Position numbers and translations under genes: made by a program
The notes under the pieces: model-generated
Told to the model about the DNA's origin: nothing
Database searches by the model: none
The model's input: the letters and a program-made list of their open reading frames with translations, nothing else
In this document: piece after piece, positions 24,590 to 34,715 of the stretch
Numbering within the stretch: position 1 is the first letter of the stretch
How the letters are laid out: the number at the start of each line of letters is the position of its first letter
Assembly (NCBI GenBank): GCA_963754125.1
Contig: CAVWEX010000007.1
Span: 124,001 to 188,000 of the forward strand
DNA length: 64,000 nucleotides
Direction of reading: 5' to 3'
Source: RPQJ01 sp963754125
GTDB lineage: Bacteria; Pseudomonadota; Gammaproteobacteria; Steroidobacterales; Steroidobacteraceae

Positions 24590-26812
24590 ATGGCTCGATA
24601 TCAAAGTGCGAACGTCCGGACACGAATCAACGGGACTCTTCTTGTCTGGGCCCTGCTGGGTTCGGTGCTGTTCGCCGGTCAGGCATCGGCAGCACTGACG
24701 CTCTCACCCACCAAGCTGGCGGTTCCCGTTGGCGGACGTGCCGTGGTGCAGGTCACCGGTGCAAGCGGTGAGATCCAGGCCGAGTCGAAGAACACTGCGG
24801 TGGCCAAGGTATCGATTTCGAATCGGACGAACTCCGGGGCGACATTGACCGTCAGCGGAGTGAGTTCGGGCAGCGCCACCGTCTACGTCCGCGACCGGAC
24901 GACTCCCAACATCAGCCTGCCGGTCACGGTAACGAGATCCATGACCGTGTCGCCCGCCTCGGTGTCGCTGGCCGTTGGCAGCACCGCGACGCTCACCGCG
25001 AGCAGGCCCTCGGGCACCGTCTCCGCACGCTCGTCCAACAGCAACATCGTGAAGGTGTCCGTCCGGAGCAACGTCGTGACCGTCAAGGGTGTGGCGGCGG
25101 GCTCGGCCGTCGTGTCGGTGAAGGACAGCAAGGTGACGGTCAAGGTACCGGTGACGGTCCTCGCCTCGACCGCGGGCGGAAGCTGGGTCTACAAGGTCCT
25201 GGCGACGAACGACCTCGGCATGCATTGCGTGGACGCCGACTTCTCGGTGTTCTCGATCCTGCCGCCCTACAACGTGTTCAACGCGCAGGTCGTGCGACGG
25301 GGCTCGACCGGAAAGCCGGTGGTCGTGAACGACTCGGTCGTGACCATTCGCTATGAAGCCGTTCGTGACGCGGCGGGATCGATCAACAGCTCGAGTCTCC
25401 ACTCGGCGCTGGGACCCAAGACAAACTTCTGGACGTTCGCCGAGGCGATCTACGGTGCGACGCTGCAGCCGGGCCAGGGCCTCAAGGGCCTGTACATGCC
25501 CGGCGACGCGACGACGACCGCGAACCGGTCAATGTCGTGGAACGTGGCGGACGGACTCTTCAAGGCCGAGGGCGTTCCGATCATCCCGACGGATGATGCA
25601 GGTCTCCCGAACCGCTATCCGTTGATGCGACTCGTGGCCACCGAGAAGGCCACCGGAAGGGACGTGGCCACGCTCGACATCGTCCTGCCGGTGTCGGAGG
25701 AAACGACGTGCTCCGATTGCCACGACACGGGCGGAATCGCCACGCAGCGGGCCGGGATCACCTGGTCTCCCGCATCCGACAAGGAGGTCCGGACTCGCGA
25801 GAACGTGCTGCTGCTGCACGACGACATGAGCAGCACCCACCTCATGGCATCGAAGCCCGTCCTGTGCGCGCAGTGCCACTATTCGCCGGCGCTGGATCTC
25901 GCGGGTAAAGGTCCGCAGGGAGACCAGCTCGGCAAGCCCACGATGTCCTCCGCCATGCACGCGTATCACAGCAACAAGATGCAGGGTTACACGGACGACT
26001 GGGTGCGGCTGGGCGGGACGCCCGATGCGATGAAGCAGGCCTGCTACACCTGTCATCCCGGCCGTGACACGAAGTGCCTGCGCGGCGCGATGACGGAGAC
26101 CGTCAATTGCCAGAATTGCCACGGCACGATGGCCGCCGTGGGTGGGATGTCGCCCCTGAAGGCCGGTGGCAGCATCGACGGCACGAACGACGGCCGGTCG
26201 CGCCGTCCCTGGATGGACCTGCCGCGCTGCCAGTCCTGCCACACGGGCGACGCCCGCAGCTTCCGCAAGCTGGACCCGTCGCTCATGGCTTCCGACGGCC
26301 TCCGTGCAATCCTCGCGTTCGACCCGACGGACGCAGCCGCCTCGCCGCGACTTGCGGGTAACACCCGGTTCGCCGAGAACACCGGCAAGCTGTTCCGTTT
26401 CAGCAAGGGCCACGGCGGCATCGCCTGTGAAGGCTGCCACAACAGTACGCACGCGATCTGGTCCAATCCGCTCGACACGCACAACGACAACGTCGCGGCA
26501 AAGGAACTCCAGGGGCACACCGGCACCGTGACCGAGTGCTCGACGTGCCATGCCGCCGGTTCGCTCGCGCTCACGCTGAACGGCCCGCACGGCATGCACA
26601 ACGTCGGGGACTCGCGCTGGACGAAGGATCACGAGGACCTCGCGGAATCGAACCTGGCGGCCTGCGCCGCATGCCACGGAGCGAACTACCGCGGCACCGT
26701 GCTTTCGCGGACCGCCGCGACCCGCACGTGGAACACGGAGTACGGCACGCGCACCGTGCCGAAGGGCCAGGTCGTAGGCTGCTACGATTGCCATAGCGGC
26801 CCGAACCCGTAA
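24590..26812 (+). CDS. Secreted nine-haem c-type cytochrome with two Ig-like repeats
   Basis: This 740-residue protein has a signal peptide (cleavage near AGQASA, residue 34). Two bacterial Ig-like (Big2-type) repeats follow at about 35-115 and 117-195, each with a pattern like LSPTKLAVPVGGRAVVQV or VSPASVSLAVGSTATLTA. A middle domain opens LATNDLGMHCVDADF. Between residues 374 and 735 there are nine CxxCH haem c sites: CSDCH, CAQCH, CYTCH, CQNCH, CQSCH, CEGCH, CSTCH, CAACH and CYDCH. The organisation suggests periplasmic or surface electron transfer, and the terminal partner is unknown. The ATG at 24590 has GGGGGA upstream. A strong hairpin follows the gene. Confidence 0.88.
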   Translation: MARYQSANVRTRINGTLLVWALLGSVLFAGQASAALTLSPTKLAVPVGGRAVVQVTGASGEIQAESKNTAVAKVSISNRTNSGATLTVSGVSSGSATVYVRDRTTPNISLPVTVTRSMTVSPASVSLAVGSTATLTASRPSGTVSARSSNSNIVKVSVRSNVVTVKGVAAGSAVVSVKDSKVTVKVPVTVLASTAGGSWVYKVLATNDLGMHCVDADFSVFSILPPYNVFNAQVVRRGSTGKPVVVNDSVVTIRYEAVRDAAGSINSSSLHSALGPKTNFWTFAEAIYGATLQPGQGLKGLYMPGDATTTANRSMSWNVADGLFKAEGVPIIPTDDAGLPNRYPLMRLVATEKATGRDVATLDIVLPVSEETTCSDCHDTGGIATQRAGITWSPASDKEVRTRENVLLLHDDMSSTHLMASKPVLCAQCHYSPALDLAGKGPQGDQLGKPTMSSAMHAYHSNKMQGYTDDWVRLGGTPDAMKQACYTCHPGRDTKCLRGAMTETVNCQNCHGTMAAVGGMSPLKAGGSIDGTNDGRSRRPWMDLPRCQSCHTGDARSFRKLDPSLMASDGLRAILAFDPTDAAASPRLAGNTRFAENTGKLFRFSKGHGGIACEGCHNSTHAIWSNPLDTHNDNVAAKELQGHTGTVTECSTCHAAGSLALTLNGPHGMHNVGDSRWTKDHEDLAESNLAACAACHGANYRGTVLSRTAATRTWNTEYGTRTVPKGQVVGCYDCHSGPNP

Positions 26813-26827
26813 TCAAGCGCGGCCGTG

Positions 26828-26859
26828 AGATGCCCGTCGACGCGAGTCGGCGGGCATCT
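26828..26859 (+). terminator. Hairpin terminator after the cytochrome gene
   Basis: AGATGCCCGTCGAC and GTCGGCGGGCATCT form a 14-pair stem (one G-T pair) closed by a GCGA tetraloop, 15 bases after the stop codon. Only TTGCTGT follows, so this is a strong stem with a weak T tract. Confidence 0.65.
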
Positions 26860-26995
26860 TGCTGTCGGGCGTATCCAGACGGATCCTTGATACCCGGGTT
26901 GGACCGGCCGGTCCCGGCACGCTGGCGCTGCAGGCCACGACCTTGAAGCCGGCATCGTCGCCCGCGCGAACAAGTGCGTCAGGAGTTACTGTCAC

Positions 26996-28270
26996 GTGTC
27001 GCAGCATCCGACCTTCAGAAAGCACTTGCCCGCCGCCGTGATGCTCGCGCTGGTGGCGGGCGCAGTGGCGGCCGCGAGCCTGTCCGCGCCGGGCGCCCCG
27101 GCACCCGCGAAGCCGGCCGCGTCGGCCGACGCCTGCGTGCCGGTCGGCGCGTGGCGGACCCCGGGCGAGACCGGTCCCCGGGAGACGACGACCGACGCGC
27201 TGGTCACGCGCGCCATCGCGACCGGCTCGGTGCTGCTCGGCGAATCGCACGACAGCGCCGAGCACCACCGCTGGCAGCTGCAGACGCTCACCGCGCTGCA
27301 TGCGCGCCATCCCGACCTCGTGATCGCGCTCGAAATGTTCCCGCGGCGCGTGCAGGCGGCGCTCGACCGCTGGATCGCCGGGGAGCTCGACGAGCAGGCC
27401 TTCCTGCGCGAGTCCGAGTGGCGTCAGGTGTGGGGCCACGACCCGGCCCTGTACCTGCCGATCTTCCACTTCGCGCGCATGAACCGCATCCCGCTCGTGG
27501 CCGCGAACGTGGACCGCTCGGTGACGCGCGCCGTGGGCGAGAAGGGGCTCGCCGCCGTACCGCGGGCCGAGCGCGACGGCGTCGGCGATCCGGCGCCGGC
27601 ACTCCCTGGGTACGAGGACCTCTTGTTCGAGAGCTGGCGCGATCACCTGCCGGACGACGCGGCACACGGCTCGCTCGTTCGCACCGAGCGCACCGACCGC
27701 AATCAGCCCGAGTTCCGCCGCTTCCTCGAATCGCAACTCGTGTGGGATCGCGCCATCGCCGAGGGAATGTCCGAGGCGGCGGCACGGCGCCCGGGCGCGG
27801 TGGTCGTGGGGCTGATGGGCAGCGGACACGTGGTCCACGGCTGGGGGGTTTCGCACCAGCTCCAGGCGCTCGGCCGTCCGGCGCCGCTCTCACTGCTGCC
27901 GTTCGAGCGCGACGGCGATTGCGCGCAGATCGCGGACGGGGCGCAGGAAAAGCTGGCGGACGCCGTGTTCGGCGTGGCCACGCCGCCGCGCGTCGCCGCA
28001 CCGGCTCGACCGCGGCTCGGCATCACGCTGGAGCCCGCGGCGGGCGGCGTGGGCATCGCCGAGGTCGCGAACGGCTCGATCGCCAAGCGGGCGGGCCTCG
28101 AGAAGGGCGACGTGATCGTCGTCATCGCCGGCAGGGCCCCGAAGAACGCGGCCGACGTCGCCGCGGCGGTCATGCGCCAGGCACCCGGTACGTGGCTGCC
28201 GATCGAGGTGCAGCGCGGCGAGCAGCGGCTCGAACTCGTCGCGCGCTTCCCGGCGGCGCCGGCACACTGA
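26996..28270 (+). CDS. ChaN-like haem-binding family protein with C-terminal PDZ domain
   Basis: This 424-residue exported protein starts at a GTG with AGGAG ten bases upstream. A signal sequence (LPAAVMLALVAGAVAAASLS) leads into a ChaN/DUF399 domain. It contains VLLGESHDSAEHHRWQLQTL, the segment LVIALEMFPRRVQAALDRW and VVGLMGSGHVVHGWGV, where conserved His and Glu residues line the family active or haem site. Residues about 340-415 are a PDZ domain (GVGIAEVANGSIAKRAGLEKGD). ChaN-type proteins are linked with haem or iron uptake, and the PDZ addition suggests a tethered partner. The stop overlaps the start of the following M1 peptidase gene as TGATG. Confidence 0.82.
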   Translation: MSQHPTFRKHLPAAVMLALVAGAVAAASLSAPGAPAPAKPAASADACVPVGAWRTPGETGPRETTTDALVTRAIATGSVLLGESHDSAEHHRWQLQTLTALHARHPDLVIALEMFPRRVQAALDRWIAGELDEQAFLRESEWRQVWGHDPALYLPIFHFARMNRIPLVAANVDRSVTRAVGEKGLAAVPRAERDGVGDPAPALPGYEDLLFESWRDHLPDDAAHGSLVRTERTDRNQPEFRRFLESQLVWDRAIAEGMSEAAARRPGAVVVGLMGSGHVVHGWGVSHQLQALGRPAPLSLLPFERDGDCAQIADGAQEKLADAVFGVATPPRVAAPARPRLGITLEPAAGGVGIAEVANGSIAKRAGLEKGDVIVVIAGRAPKNAADVAAAVMRQAPGTWLPIEVQRGEQRLELVARFPAAPAH

Positions 28271-30339
28271 TGCCAGCGAGCGACCCTGGGCGCGCTGCTC
28301 GGCCTCGCGCTGGCCGCGCAGGCCGCGATGCATGCGCCGGTGTACGCGGCAACACTCGCGTCAGGCGCCACGGCGGCAGCGCCTGCTCCGGCCCCCGTAC
28401 GCGCCGAGATCGAAGTGCGGATCGATCCCGGTACGCGCGAACTCACGGGCCACGGCACCTGGGTGGTGGCGGCCGGCCGTCCCTGGCGCGTGACGCTCGA
28501 CGAACGCTTCGACGTGCAGCGGTTCGTCGTGGACGGAGAGCCGGGTCCCGCCGCCACGGCCCCGGTCGAAGGGCTGCGGGCGTGGCGACTGCCCGCGGCG
28601 CGCCGCGAACGACGCATCGAGATCGCGTGGCGTGGCCGACTCGAGGCCCTCGACGCCACGCTCGATCATCGCGCCGTGCTGACGCACGCCGCAACCCGTG
28701 ACCGCGCCGCGCGGCAGCTTCCTGCCGTCCGCTGCGCGCTGGCACCCGGTGTTCGACGGCGCGGGTCTCGCCTACCGCATCGCCATCGACCTGCCCGAGG
28801 ACCAGCACGCGATCGTGCCGGGCACGCCCGCCGGGGAACACACGGGTGGCGGACGACGCGTGCAGACCTATGCATTCGAGCAGCCCGAGTCCGCCATCGA
28901 CCTGATGGCGGGCCCTTACCGCGTGACGCAACGCAGTTTCGTCGCCGCCGACGGCCGCAAGATCGCGCTGCGCGCCCTGCTGCACCCGGAGATCGCCGAA
29001 CGCGGCGACGGCGACCTCGACGCCGTCGAGCGCTACCTGCGGCTGTACGAGAAATGGATCGGCCCGTATCCCTACGAGGCGTTCAGCGTGGTGTCGAGCC
29101 CGACACCCACGGGCTTCGGCATGCCGACGCTCACCTACCTGGGCGTCGAGGTGCTGCGCCTGCCGTTCATCCGCGACACTTCGCTCGGCCACGAGGTGCT
29201 GCACAACTGGTGGGGCAACGGCGTACGGCCGGACTACGCGCGCGGCAACTGGTCGGAGGGGCTCACGACCTTCATGGCGGACTACGCCTACCGCGAGCAG
29301 GCCGGCGCGGAGGCGGCGCGCGAGATGCGGCTCGCCTGGCTGCGCGACTTCGCGGCGCTCGGCAGCGGCGCGGACCGGCCACTCGCGGCGTTCACCTCGC
29401 GCACGCACGGCGCCGAGCAGGTGGTGGGCTACCACAAGTCCGCGATGGTGTTCCTGATGCTGCGCGACGCAATCGGCGCGCAGGCCTTCGACCGGGCGCT
29501 GCGCGCGTTCTGGCTCGAGCATCGCGGCGGAGTGGCTTCGTGGGACGACCTGCGCGAGGCGTTCGAAGCCGCCTCGAAGCGCGACCTGGGGCCGTACTTC
29601 GCACAGTGGCTCGACCGCGCCGGCGCACCGTCGCTGCGCCTCGCCTCGGCTACCGCCGTGCGCGACGGAGCGCGCTGGCGAGTGGACGTCGAGTTGACCC
29701 AGTCCGCGCCGGCCTATCGACTGCGCGTCCCGCTGGCACTGCGATTCGAGCGCGCAACGGAGGACACGCGCTGGGTGGACTTCGATGGCGAGCGTGCGCG
29801 TTTCACGCTCGTGGCCGACCGTCGACCGGAGGCCATCGCACTCGACCCGCAGGCACGTGTGTTCCGTCGCCTCGCGCCCGGCGAGGCGCCACCGATCCTG
29901 CGGCAGGCGATGCTCGATCCGGCGACGATGACGGTACTCGCCGGGGCCGCGGCAACCGGCGAGTCACTGGCACGACGGCTCACGGAGCACCCGCTTCGAC
30001 TGCACCCGATGACGGCGGCGCCGCCGATCGCAACCTCTGCTGCTGGTGGGCGTGGCGACTGAGGTGGAGCGCTACCTCGCACGCCACGACCTGCCGAGCC
30101 GACCGGCGGAACTCAGCGCGGACGCCGGCACCGCGACGGCCTGGGTGTGGACCACCGAGAGGCGCGGCGGCGCGCCGCTCACGGTGGTCGCGGCCCGCGA
30201 CGAGGCTGCGCTCGCGGCCCTCGCCCGGCCATTGCCCCACTACGGACGGCAGAGTTGGCTCGTGTTCGAAGGATCGACGGCGATCGCGAAAGGCGTGTGG
30301 CCGTCACGGCCGCAGCAGATTGCCCTCGGCGGCGGCTGA
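28270..30339 (+). pseudogene. M1-family aminopeptidase, reading frame broken by three +1 shifts
   Basis: Four frame segments join into one protein of about 688 residues. The first starts at ATG 28270, overlapping the ChaN gene stop. Removing one C of CCC near 28282 gives a signal peptide (DLGALLGLALAAQAAMHA). A second extra C near 28693 joins the N-terminal beta domain (DPGTRELTGHGTWVV) to the catalytic part. An extra A near 30031 joins the C-terminus (PLLLVGVATEVERYLARHD). The core 28698-30062 has the zinc site GHEVLHNWWGNG and the downstream Glu in GNWSEGLTTFMADY. The three shifts exactly restore a multiple of three. Sequence error in homopolymers or recent decay are both possible. Confidence 0.8.
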
Positions 30340-31420
30340 GCGCCGTCGCGAATCGACCGCGTCCATCCCGAGACCCCGCTGCCCGCGCTCGAGGTCGAGC
30401 AGGAACTGCTTGCGCCACACGCCGCCGCCGTAGCCACCCATGCGTCCGTCGGCGTTCACCACGCGGTGGCAGGGGATCACGATGGCGATGCGGTTCATGC
30501 CGTTCGCGGTACCGACCGCACGCGTCGCCCCGGGCTGGCCGATGCGCGTCGCGACGTCACGATAGGAGCACGTCTCGCCGTAGGGGATCTCGAGCAGCGC
30601 CCGCCACACCTGCTCCTGGAACGGCGTGCCGCGGATCACGAGCGGCAGGTCGAAACGCTGGCGACGGCCGGCGAAGTACTCGCCCGAGCTGTTCGCGCAG
30701 CACGTCGAGCCAGCGATGCCTGCCCGGCACCAGCGGAGCGCCGAGGCGGCGTCGAAGGGTCGCAAGTTGCGCCTCGAGCATGCGGCGGTCGCTGAACTCG
30801 AGGAAGCACAGGCCCTCGTCCGTCGCCCCGGCCACGAGCGGCCCTACGGGCGAGGCGATCCACTCGAGTGCCACGGCTTCGCCGCCAGTCGCCTCGACCG
30901 GCGGCGCGCCGAAGGCACGCGCGAACGCGGCGCGAAAGCCGCTCTCCGATTCGAACCCCGATCCGCTGGCCACGTCGCTCACGGTGGAACCCCCCTTGAT
31001 CTGCTGGAACGCGCCGGCGAGTCGCCGCGCGCGGCAATACGCCTGGAACGTCATGCCGTAGTGCTTCTGGAACCAGCGCCTCGCGCGTGCCGGATCCACG
31101 CCCGCGGTACGCAGGTCGCCGGCGCGGATGCGCTCGCCGGGCGCGGCGTCGAGCCGCGCGAGCAGCTTCGCCACCCACGGCGGCGGCCGACCGTCCGCAT
31201 CGAGCGGACGGCAACGCTTGCAGGCGCGGTAGCCCGAGAACAGCGCCTCCTTCGGCGAGCCGAAGAACTCGACGTTCTCCGGCCGCGGCTTGCGCGCCGT
31301 GCACGACGGCCGGCAGAAAATGCCGGTGGTCTTCACGCCCGTGTAGAACACGCCGTCGTAACTCGCATCCCCCGCAAGGAAGATGCGCCGCATGGTGCGT
31401 TCGGAAGGCAGGCTCGTCAT
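30304..31420 (-). pseudogene. ada: Ada: methylphosphotriester/O6-methylguanine methyltransferase and regulator, one frameshift
   Basis: Ada repairs alkylated DNA and activates its own regulon. From MTSLPSERTMRRIFL at 31420 the protein has the zinc-binding repair domain (TGIFCRPSC and GYRACKRCRP supply four Cys). An AraC-type helix-turn-helix follows (ARRWFQKHYGMTFQAYCRAR), then the start of the methyltransferase domain. A single extra base in CGGGCG near 30684 shifts the frame. The rest continues in another frame with FQEQVWRALLEIPYGETCSY and the active site IPCHRVV. Its end overlaps the M1 gene tail by 36 bases, convergently. With one base removed, the full 371-residue protein is restored. 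Confidence 0.85.
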
Positions 31421-31560
31421 GGTCGGCACGTTAGCACCGGCGCGCGAGGCAGCCCACCGGGAAAGCGACAAGTAATTCGGGGCGGAGCTCGACCGGCGAT
31501 CGTTCCTTGACATTGCCCGCCGCGCGTAACACGTTGCGGACGGGCACGGCAGGGCAGGCC

Positions 31561-33567
31561 ATGGCGAGTCTGAACCCAAGGAATTTCTGGGCGGAGCTGA
31601 CGCGACGGCGCGTGGTGCGGGCCGCGCTGTACTACATCGCGGCCGCGTGGGTCCTCGCCCAGGCGCTGGACCTGCTGCTCGATGCGTTCGAGGCGTCGCG
31701 CTACATGCGCTTCGTCGTGGCGGGCCTGGTGCTCGGCCTGCCGGTGGCCACCGTGTTCGCCTGGATGTTCGATCTCACCCCCTCTGGTCTCGAGCGGACT
31801 GCGACCGTGCCTGCCCTCGCCGCAGACCTGCCCGAGGACTCGATCGCGGTGCTGCCGTTCGCCAACCTGAGCAACGAACCGGAGAACGAGTATTTCTCGG
31901 ACGGGCTGGCGGAGGAGATCCGCAACCAGCTGGCGCGCGTGGACGGGCTACGAGTGGCGGCGCGCAGCTCGTCGTTCGCGTTCAAGGGCCGTCACGAGGA
32001 CGTTCGGGAAGTCGGCCGTCGCCTGAACGTCGCGTCGGTGCTCGAAGGCGGCGTCCGCAGGCAGGCGGGCACAGTGCGCATCGACGTGCAACTGGTGAGC
32101 GCCATCGACGGATACCAGGTCTGGGCGCAGACCTTCGAGCGGCAGATCGATGACATCTTCAAGCTCCAGACCGAGGTGGCCTGCGCCATCATTGCCGCGG
32201 TGAGGCCTCGGGCGGTCGCTGCCGAACGGCCACCGCCCGAGCCCGCGACGCAGAGCTTCGAGGCGTACAACCTGTATCTCCTCGGACGCCACCACTTCCA
32301 CAAGCGCACCGAGGCCGCGCTGCGCCGGGCAATGGACTGCTTCCGGCAGGCGATCGATCGCGATCCGGACTACGCACTGGCGTACTCGGGTCTCGCCGAC
32401 GCGTACACGCTGGCGAGCACCGGCTACTACGGCGAAATCCCGCGGGAGGAATCGATCGCGAACGCACTCCCGGCGGCGACGAGAGCACTGGAACTCGCAC
32501 CCGCACTCGCGGAAGCGCACGCCTCGCTGGGACTCATCCGGCACAACCAGGGCGACTATGCACTCGCGGAGAGTGCGCTCGAGCGGGCCATCGAGCTCAA
32601 CCCGAACTACACGATGGCCCACGTGTGGCACGGCCTGGTACTGACCTCGCAGGGCCGCTACAGGGAGGCCGCGGCGCACATGCGGGACGCGTTCCGGCTC
32701 GATCCGCTGTCGCCGATCATCAACGCCAATGTCGGCTTCGACGCGCTGCGCTTCGGCGACGCGATGGAAGCCGGGGTCCGCTTTGCGACGGCAATCGAGA
32801 TCGACCCGGCGTTCCAGGTTCCGTACTCCGGCATGGCGAGGCTGCACGCAGCACGCGGCACGCCCGAGGAAGCGCTGCGCTGGATCGACCAGGCCGTCGA
32901 CCGCGCGCCGACACGTACGTTCTACCTCGCGCGACGCGCGCTCATCCTGGCGCAACTCGGCCGGATCGACACCGCCGTCGCGGCGATCGAGGCCGCGTGC
33001 TGCAATCCGAACGGCAATCGCTTCGAGGCCGACCTCGTGGCGGGCTTGCGCGTGGTGACCGGGAATCGCGCCGCACTTGAATCGATCGCGAACCACGAAT
33101 GCTCTGCCTGGGCGCCCGCCCAGCGCGCCCAGGCGCTCCTCGCGCTCGGGGACCGGACGGCGGCGCTCCACGCCTACGACGCCGACCCGCCCGATCCACG
33201 TGGCGAAATCAACGACCTCATCGCCGACGAGTGGGTCTGGCGCCTGCCGCACGTGGTGAATCACGCCCACTTGCGTCTCGCCGCCGGCGACGCGCGCGGG
33301 CGCGACACGCTGCGTGAGCTCATGACTCGTGCCGCCGAGGTGCGCGCGGAGGGAATCGTGAGCGTCGATGCGCTCTACTGGGTGGCGAGCGCGCACGCGG
33401 TCATGGGCGAGAGCGAACAGGCGCTCGATCGGCTCGATGAGGCGGTGACTCGCGGCTGGCGCCACGCCTGGTGGGCCCGCCACGACTGGAACTGGGCCGG
33501 CTTTGCGGACGATTCACGCTTCCGCGATCTGCTCGTGCGAGCCACCACTACGCACATCCCGCAGTAG
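31561..33567 (+). CDS. Membrane-anchored TolB-like and TPR protein
   Basis: This 668-residue protein starts MASLNPRNFWAELTRRRVVR. Two membrane segments lie near residues 20-40 and 50-70 (YYIAAAWVLAQALDLLL and FVVAGLVLGLPVATVFAWMF). A TolB-like/FlgO-type domain at about 95-225 contains SIAVLPFANLSNEPENEYFS and GVRRQAGTVRIDVQLVSA. Several TPR units follow from about 240 to 640, such as AESALERAIELNPNYTMAHV. This architecture is common in gammaproteobacteria, often with a winged-helix or adenylate-cyclase domain in front, which is absent here. The role is unknown; scaffold or sensor functions are plausible. The GGGCAGG ribosome site supports the 31561 start over an upstream GTG. Confidence 0.8.
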   Translation: MASLNPRNFWAELTRRRVVRAALYYIAAAWVLAQALDLLLDAFEASRYMRFVVAGLVLGLPVATVFAWMFDLTPSGLERTATVPALAADLPEDSIAVLPFANLSNEPENEYFSDGLAEEIRNQLARVDGLRVAARSSSFAFKGRHEDVREVGRRLNVASVLEGGVRRQAGTVRIDVQLVSAIDGYQVWAQTFERQIDDIFKLQTEVACAIIAAVRPRAVAAERPPPEPATQSFEAYNLYLLGRHHFHKRTEAALRRAMDCFRQAIDRDPDYALAYSGLADAYTLASTGYYGEIPREESIANALPAATRALELAPALAEAHASLGLIRHNQGDYALAESALERAIELNPNYTMAHVWHGLVLTSQGRYREAAAHMRDAFRLDPLSPIINANVGFDALRFGDAMEAGVRFATAIEIDPAFQVPYSGMARLHAARGTPEEALRWIDQAVDRAPTRTFYLARRALILAQLGRIDTAVAAIEAACCNPNGNRFEADLVAGLRVVTGNRAALESIANHECSAWAPAQRAQALLALGDRTAALHAYDADPPDPRGEINDLIADEWVWRLPHVVNHAHLRLAAGDARGRDTLRELMTRAAEVRAEGIVSVDALYWVASAHAVMGESEQALDRLDEAVTRGWRHAWWARHDWNWAGFADDSRFRDLLVRATTTHIPQ

Positions 33568-33621
33568 CGCAACCCGCCACGCCCGGGTGCAGTGCGCGCC
33601 TAACCGGCGTGGGAGGTCCAG

Positions 33622-33915
33622 ATGGCCGCGTACGTGATCTTCGACGTCGAGATCAGCGACATGGAGCAGTACCAGGAGTACATGCGCCAGGTGAAGCCCG
33701 TCATCGAGGCCGCGGGCGGCCGCTACCTCGTGCGCGGGGGTCCGCACAAGGTGGTCGAGGGCAACTGGTATCCGCGCCGCCTCGTTCTGCTGGAGTTCCC
33801 CTCCATGGCCGTCGCCCAGGACTTCTACCTCAGCCTCGAGTACCAGGCGCTCAAGGCGCTGCGCCTGCGCAGCAGCACCGCGCACTCGGCCGTGGTCGTC
33901 GAGGGCATCGAGTAG
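33622..33915 (+). CDS. DUF1330 family protein
   Basis: This 97-residue dimeric alpha/beta-barrel (ferredoxin-like) protein has the family pattern AYVIFDVEISDMEQYQEYMR, GGRYLVRGG, RLVLLEFPSMAVAQDFY and EYQALKALR. GGGAGG precedes the ATG. Its molecular function is unknown. The stop shares one base with the GTG of the DUF169 gene, and all three genes up to 35288 form one operon. Confidence 0.85.
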   Translation: MAAYVIFDVEISDMEQYQEYMRQVKPVIEAAGGRYLVRGGPHKVVEGNWYPRRLVLLEFPSMAVAQDFYLSLEYQALKALRLRSSTAHSAVVVEGIE

Positions 33916-34715
33916 TGACCGGCCCGACGTTTCCGGAACCCGCCAGCTACGACTGGGCCGCCCTGGTGGCGGACCTCAGCGCGCTGCTGCGTCTCAAGAC
34001 CACGATCACGGGCATGAAGCTCTTCGAGCGCGTCGAGGACATGGAGGCCGTCCCACGGATCCGCCGTCCGCAGGCGGTGCACACCACCGACCAGGTCGTG
34101 AGCATGGCGTCGCGGCTCGGCTGGACGGTGGGCATCACCGCCGACGACCTCGTGGCCACGCAGTGCCGGGCCGTCATCGGCCTCGCGGCGCAGGACGAGG
34201 CCTTTCACAGCGGCCGGGAGTTCGTGGGCGTCTGGCACGCCACGGCCGAAGACGCGCGCGCGCGCCAGCAAGCCCTGACCGTGGTCCCGCACGGCCGCTA
34301 CCGGGCGATGGCGGTGAGCCCGCTCGAGTCGGGTCGCCTCGACCCGCCGGACATCTGCCTGCTCTACGCCACGCCCGGCCAGATGATCCTCTTCATCAAC
34401 GGGCTGCAGTGGCGAGGCTACCGCAAGTTCGACTGGAGCGTGGTCGGCGAGACCGCCTGCGCGGACTCCTGGGGCCGCGCACTCGCGACCGGCGAGCCGA
34501 GCCTGTCGCTGCCCTGCTACGCCGAGCGGCGCTACGGCGGCGTGCCCGACGAGGAAATGCTCATGGCCCTGCCGCCGCGCTACCTGCCGGTCGCGATCGA
34601 GGGCCTCAAGGCGCTCGCGAAGACCGGCATCCGCTACCCGATCGCGCCCTACGGCATCCAGAACGACGTGCGCGCCGGGCTGGTCTCCGTCTACAAGCCG
34701 CCGGCGCGCAGCTAG
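33915..34715 (+). CDS. DUF169 domain protein
   Basis: This 266-residue protein of the DUF169 family has typical segments VKIT-like core ICLLYATPGQMILFINGLQW, ATGEPSLSLPCYAERRYGG and DEEMLMALPPRYLPVAIEGL. A lone GTG start (33915) overlaps the DUF1330 stop by one base. The family is widespread, sometimes next to methanogenesis or metal-related genes, and its biochemical activity is unknown. The next gene follows without a gap (TAG then ATG). Confidence 0.8.
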   Translation: MTGPTFPEPASYDWAALVADLSALLRLKTTITGMKLFERVEDMEAVPRIRRPQAVHTTDQVVSMASRLGWTVGITADDLVATQCRAVIGLAAQDEAFHSGREFVGVWHATAEDARARQQALTVVPHGRYRAMAVSPLESGRLDPPDICLLYATPGQMILFINGLQWRGYRKFDWSVVGETACADSWGRALATGEPSLSLPCYAERRYGGVPDEEMLMALPPRYLPVAIEGLKALAKTGIRYPIAPYGIQNDVRAGLVSVYKPPARS

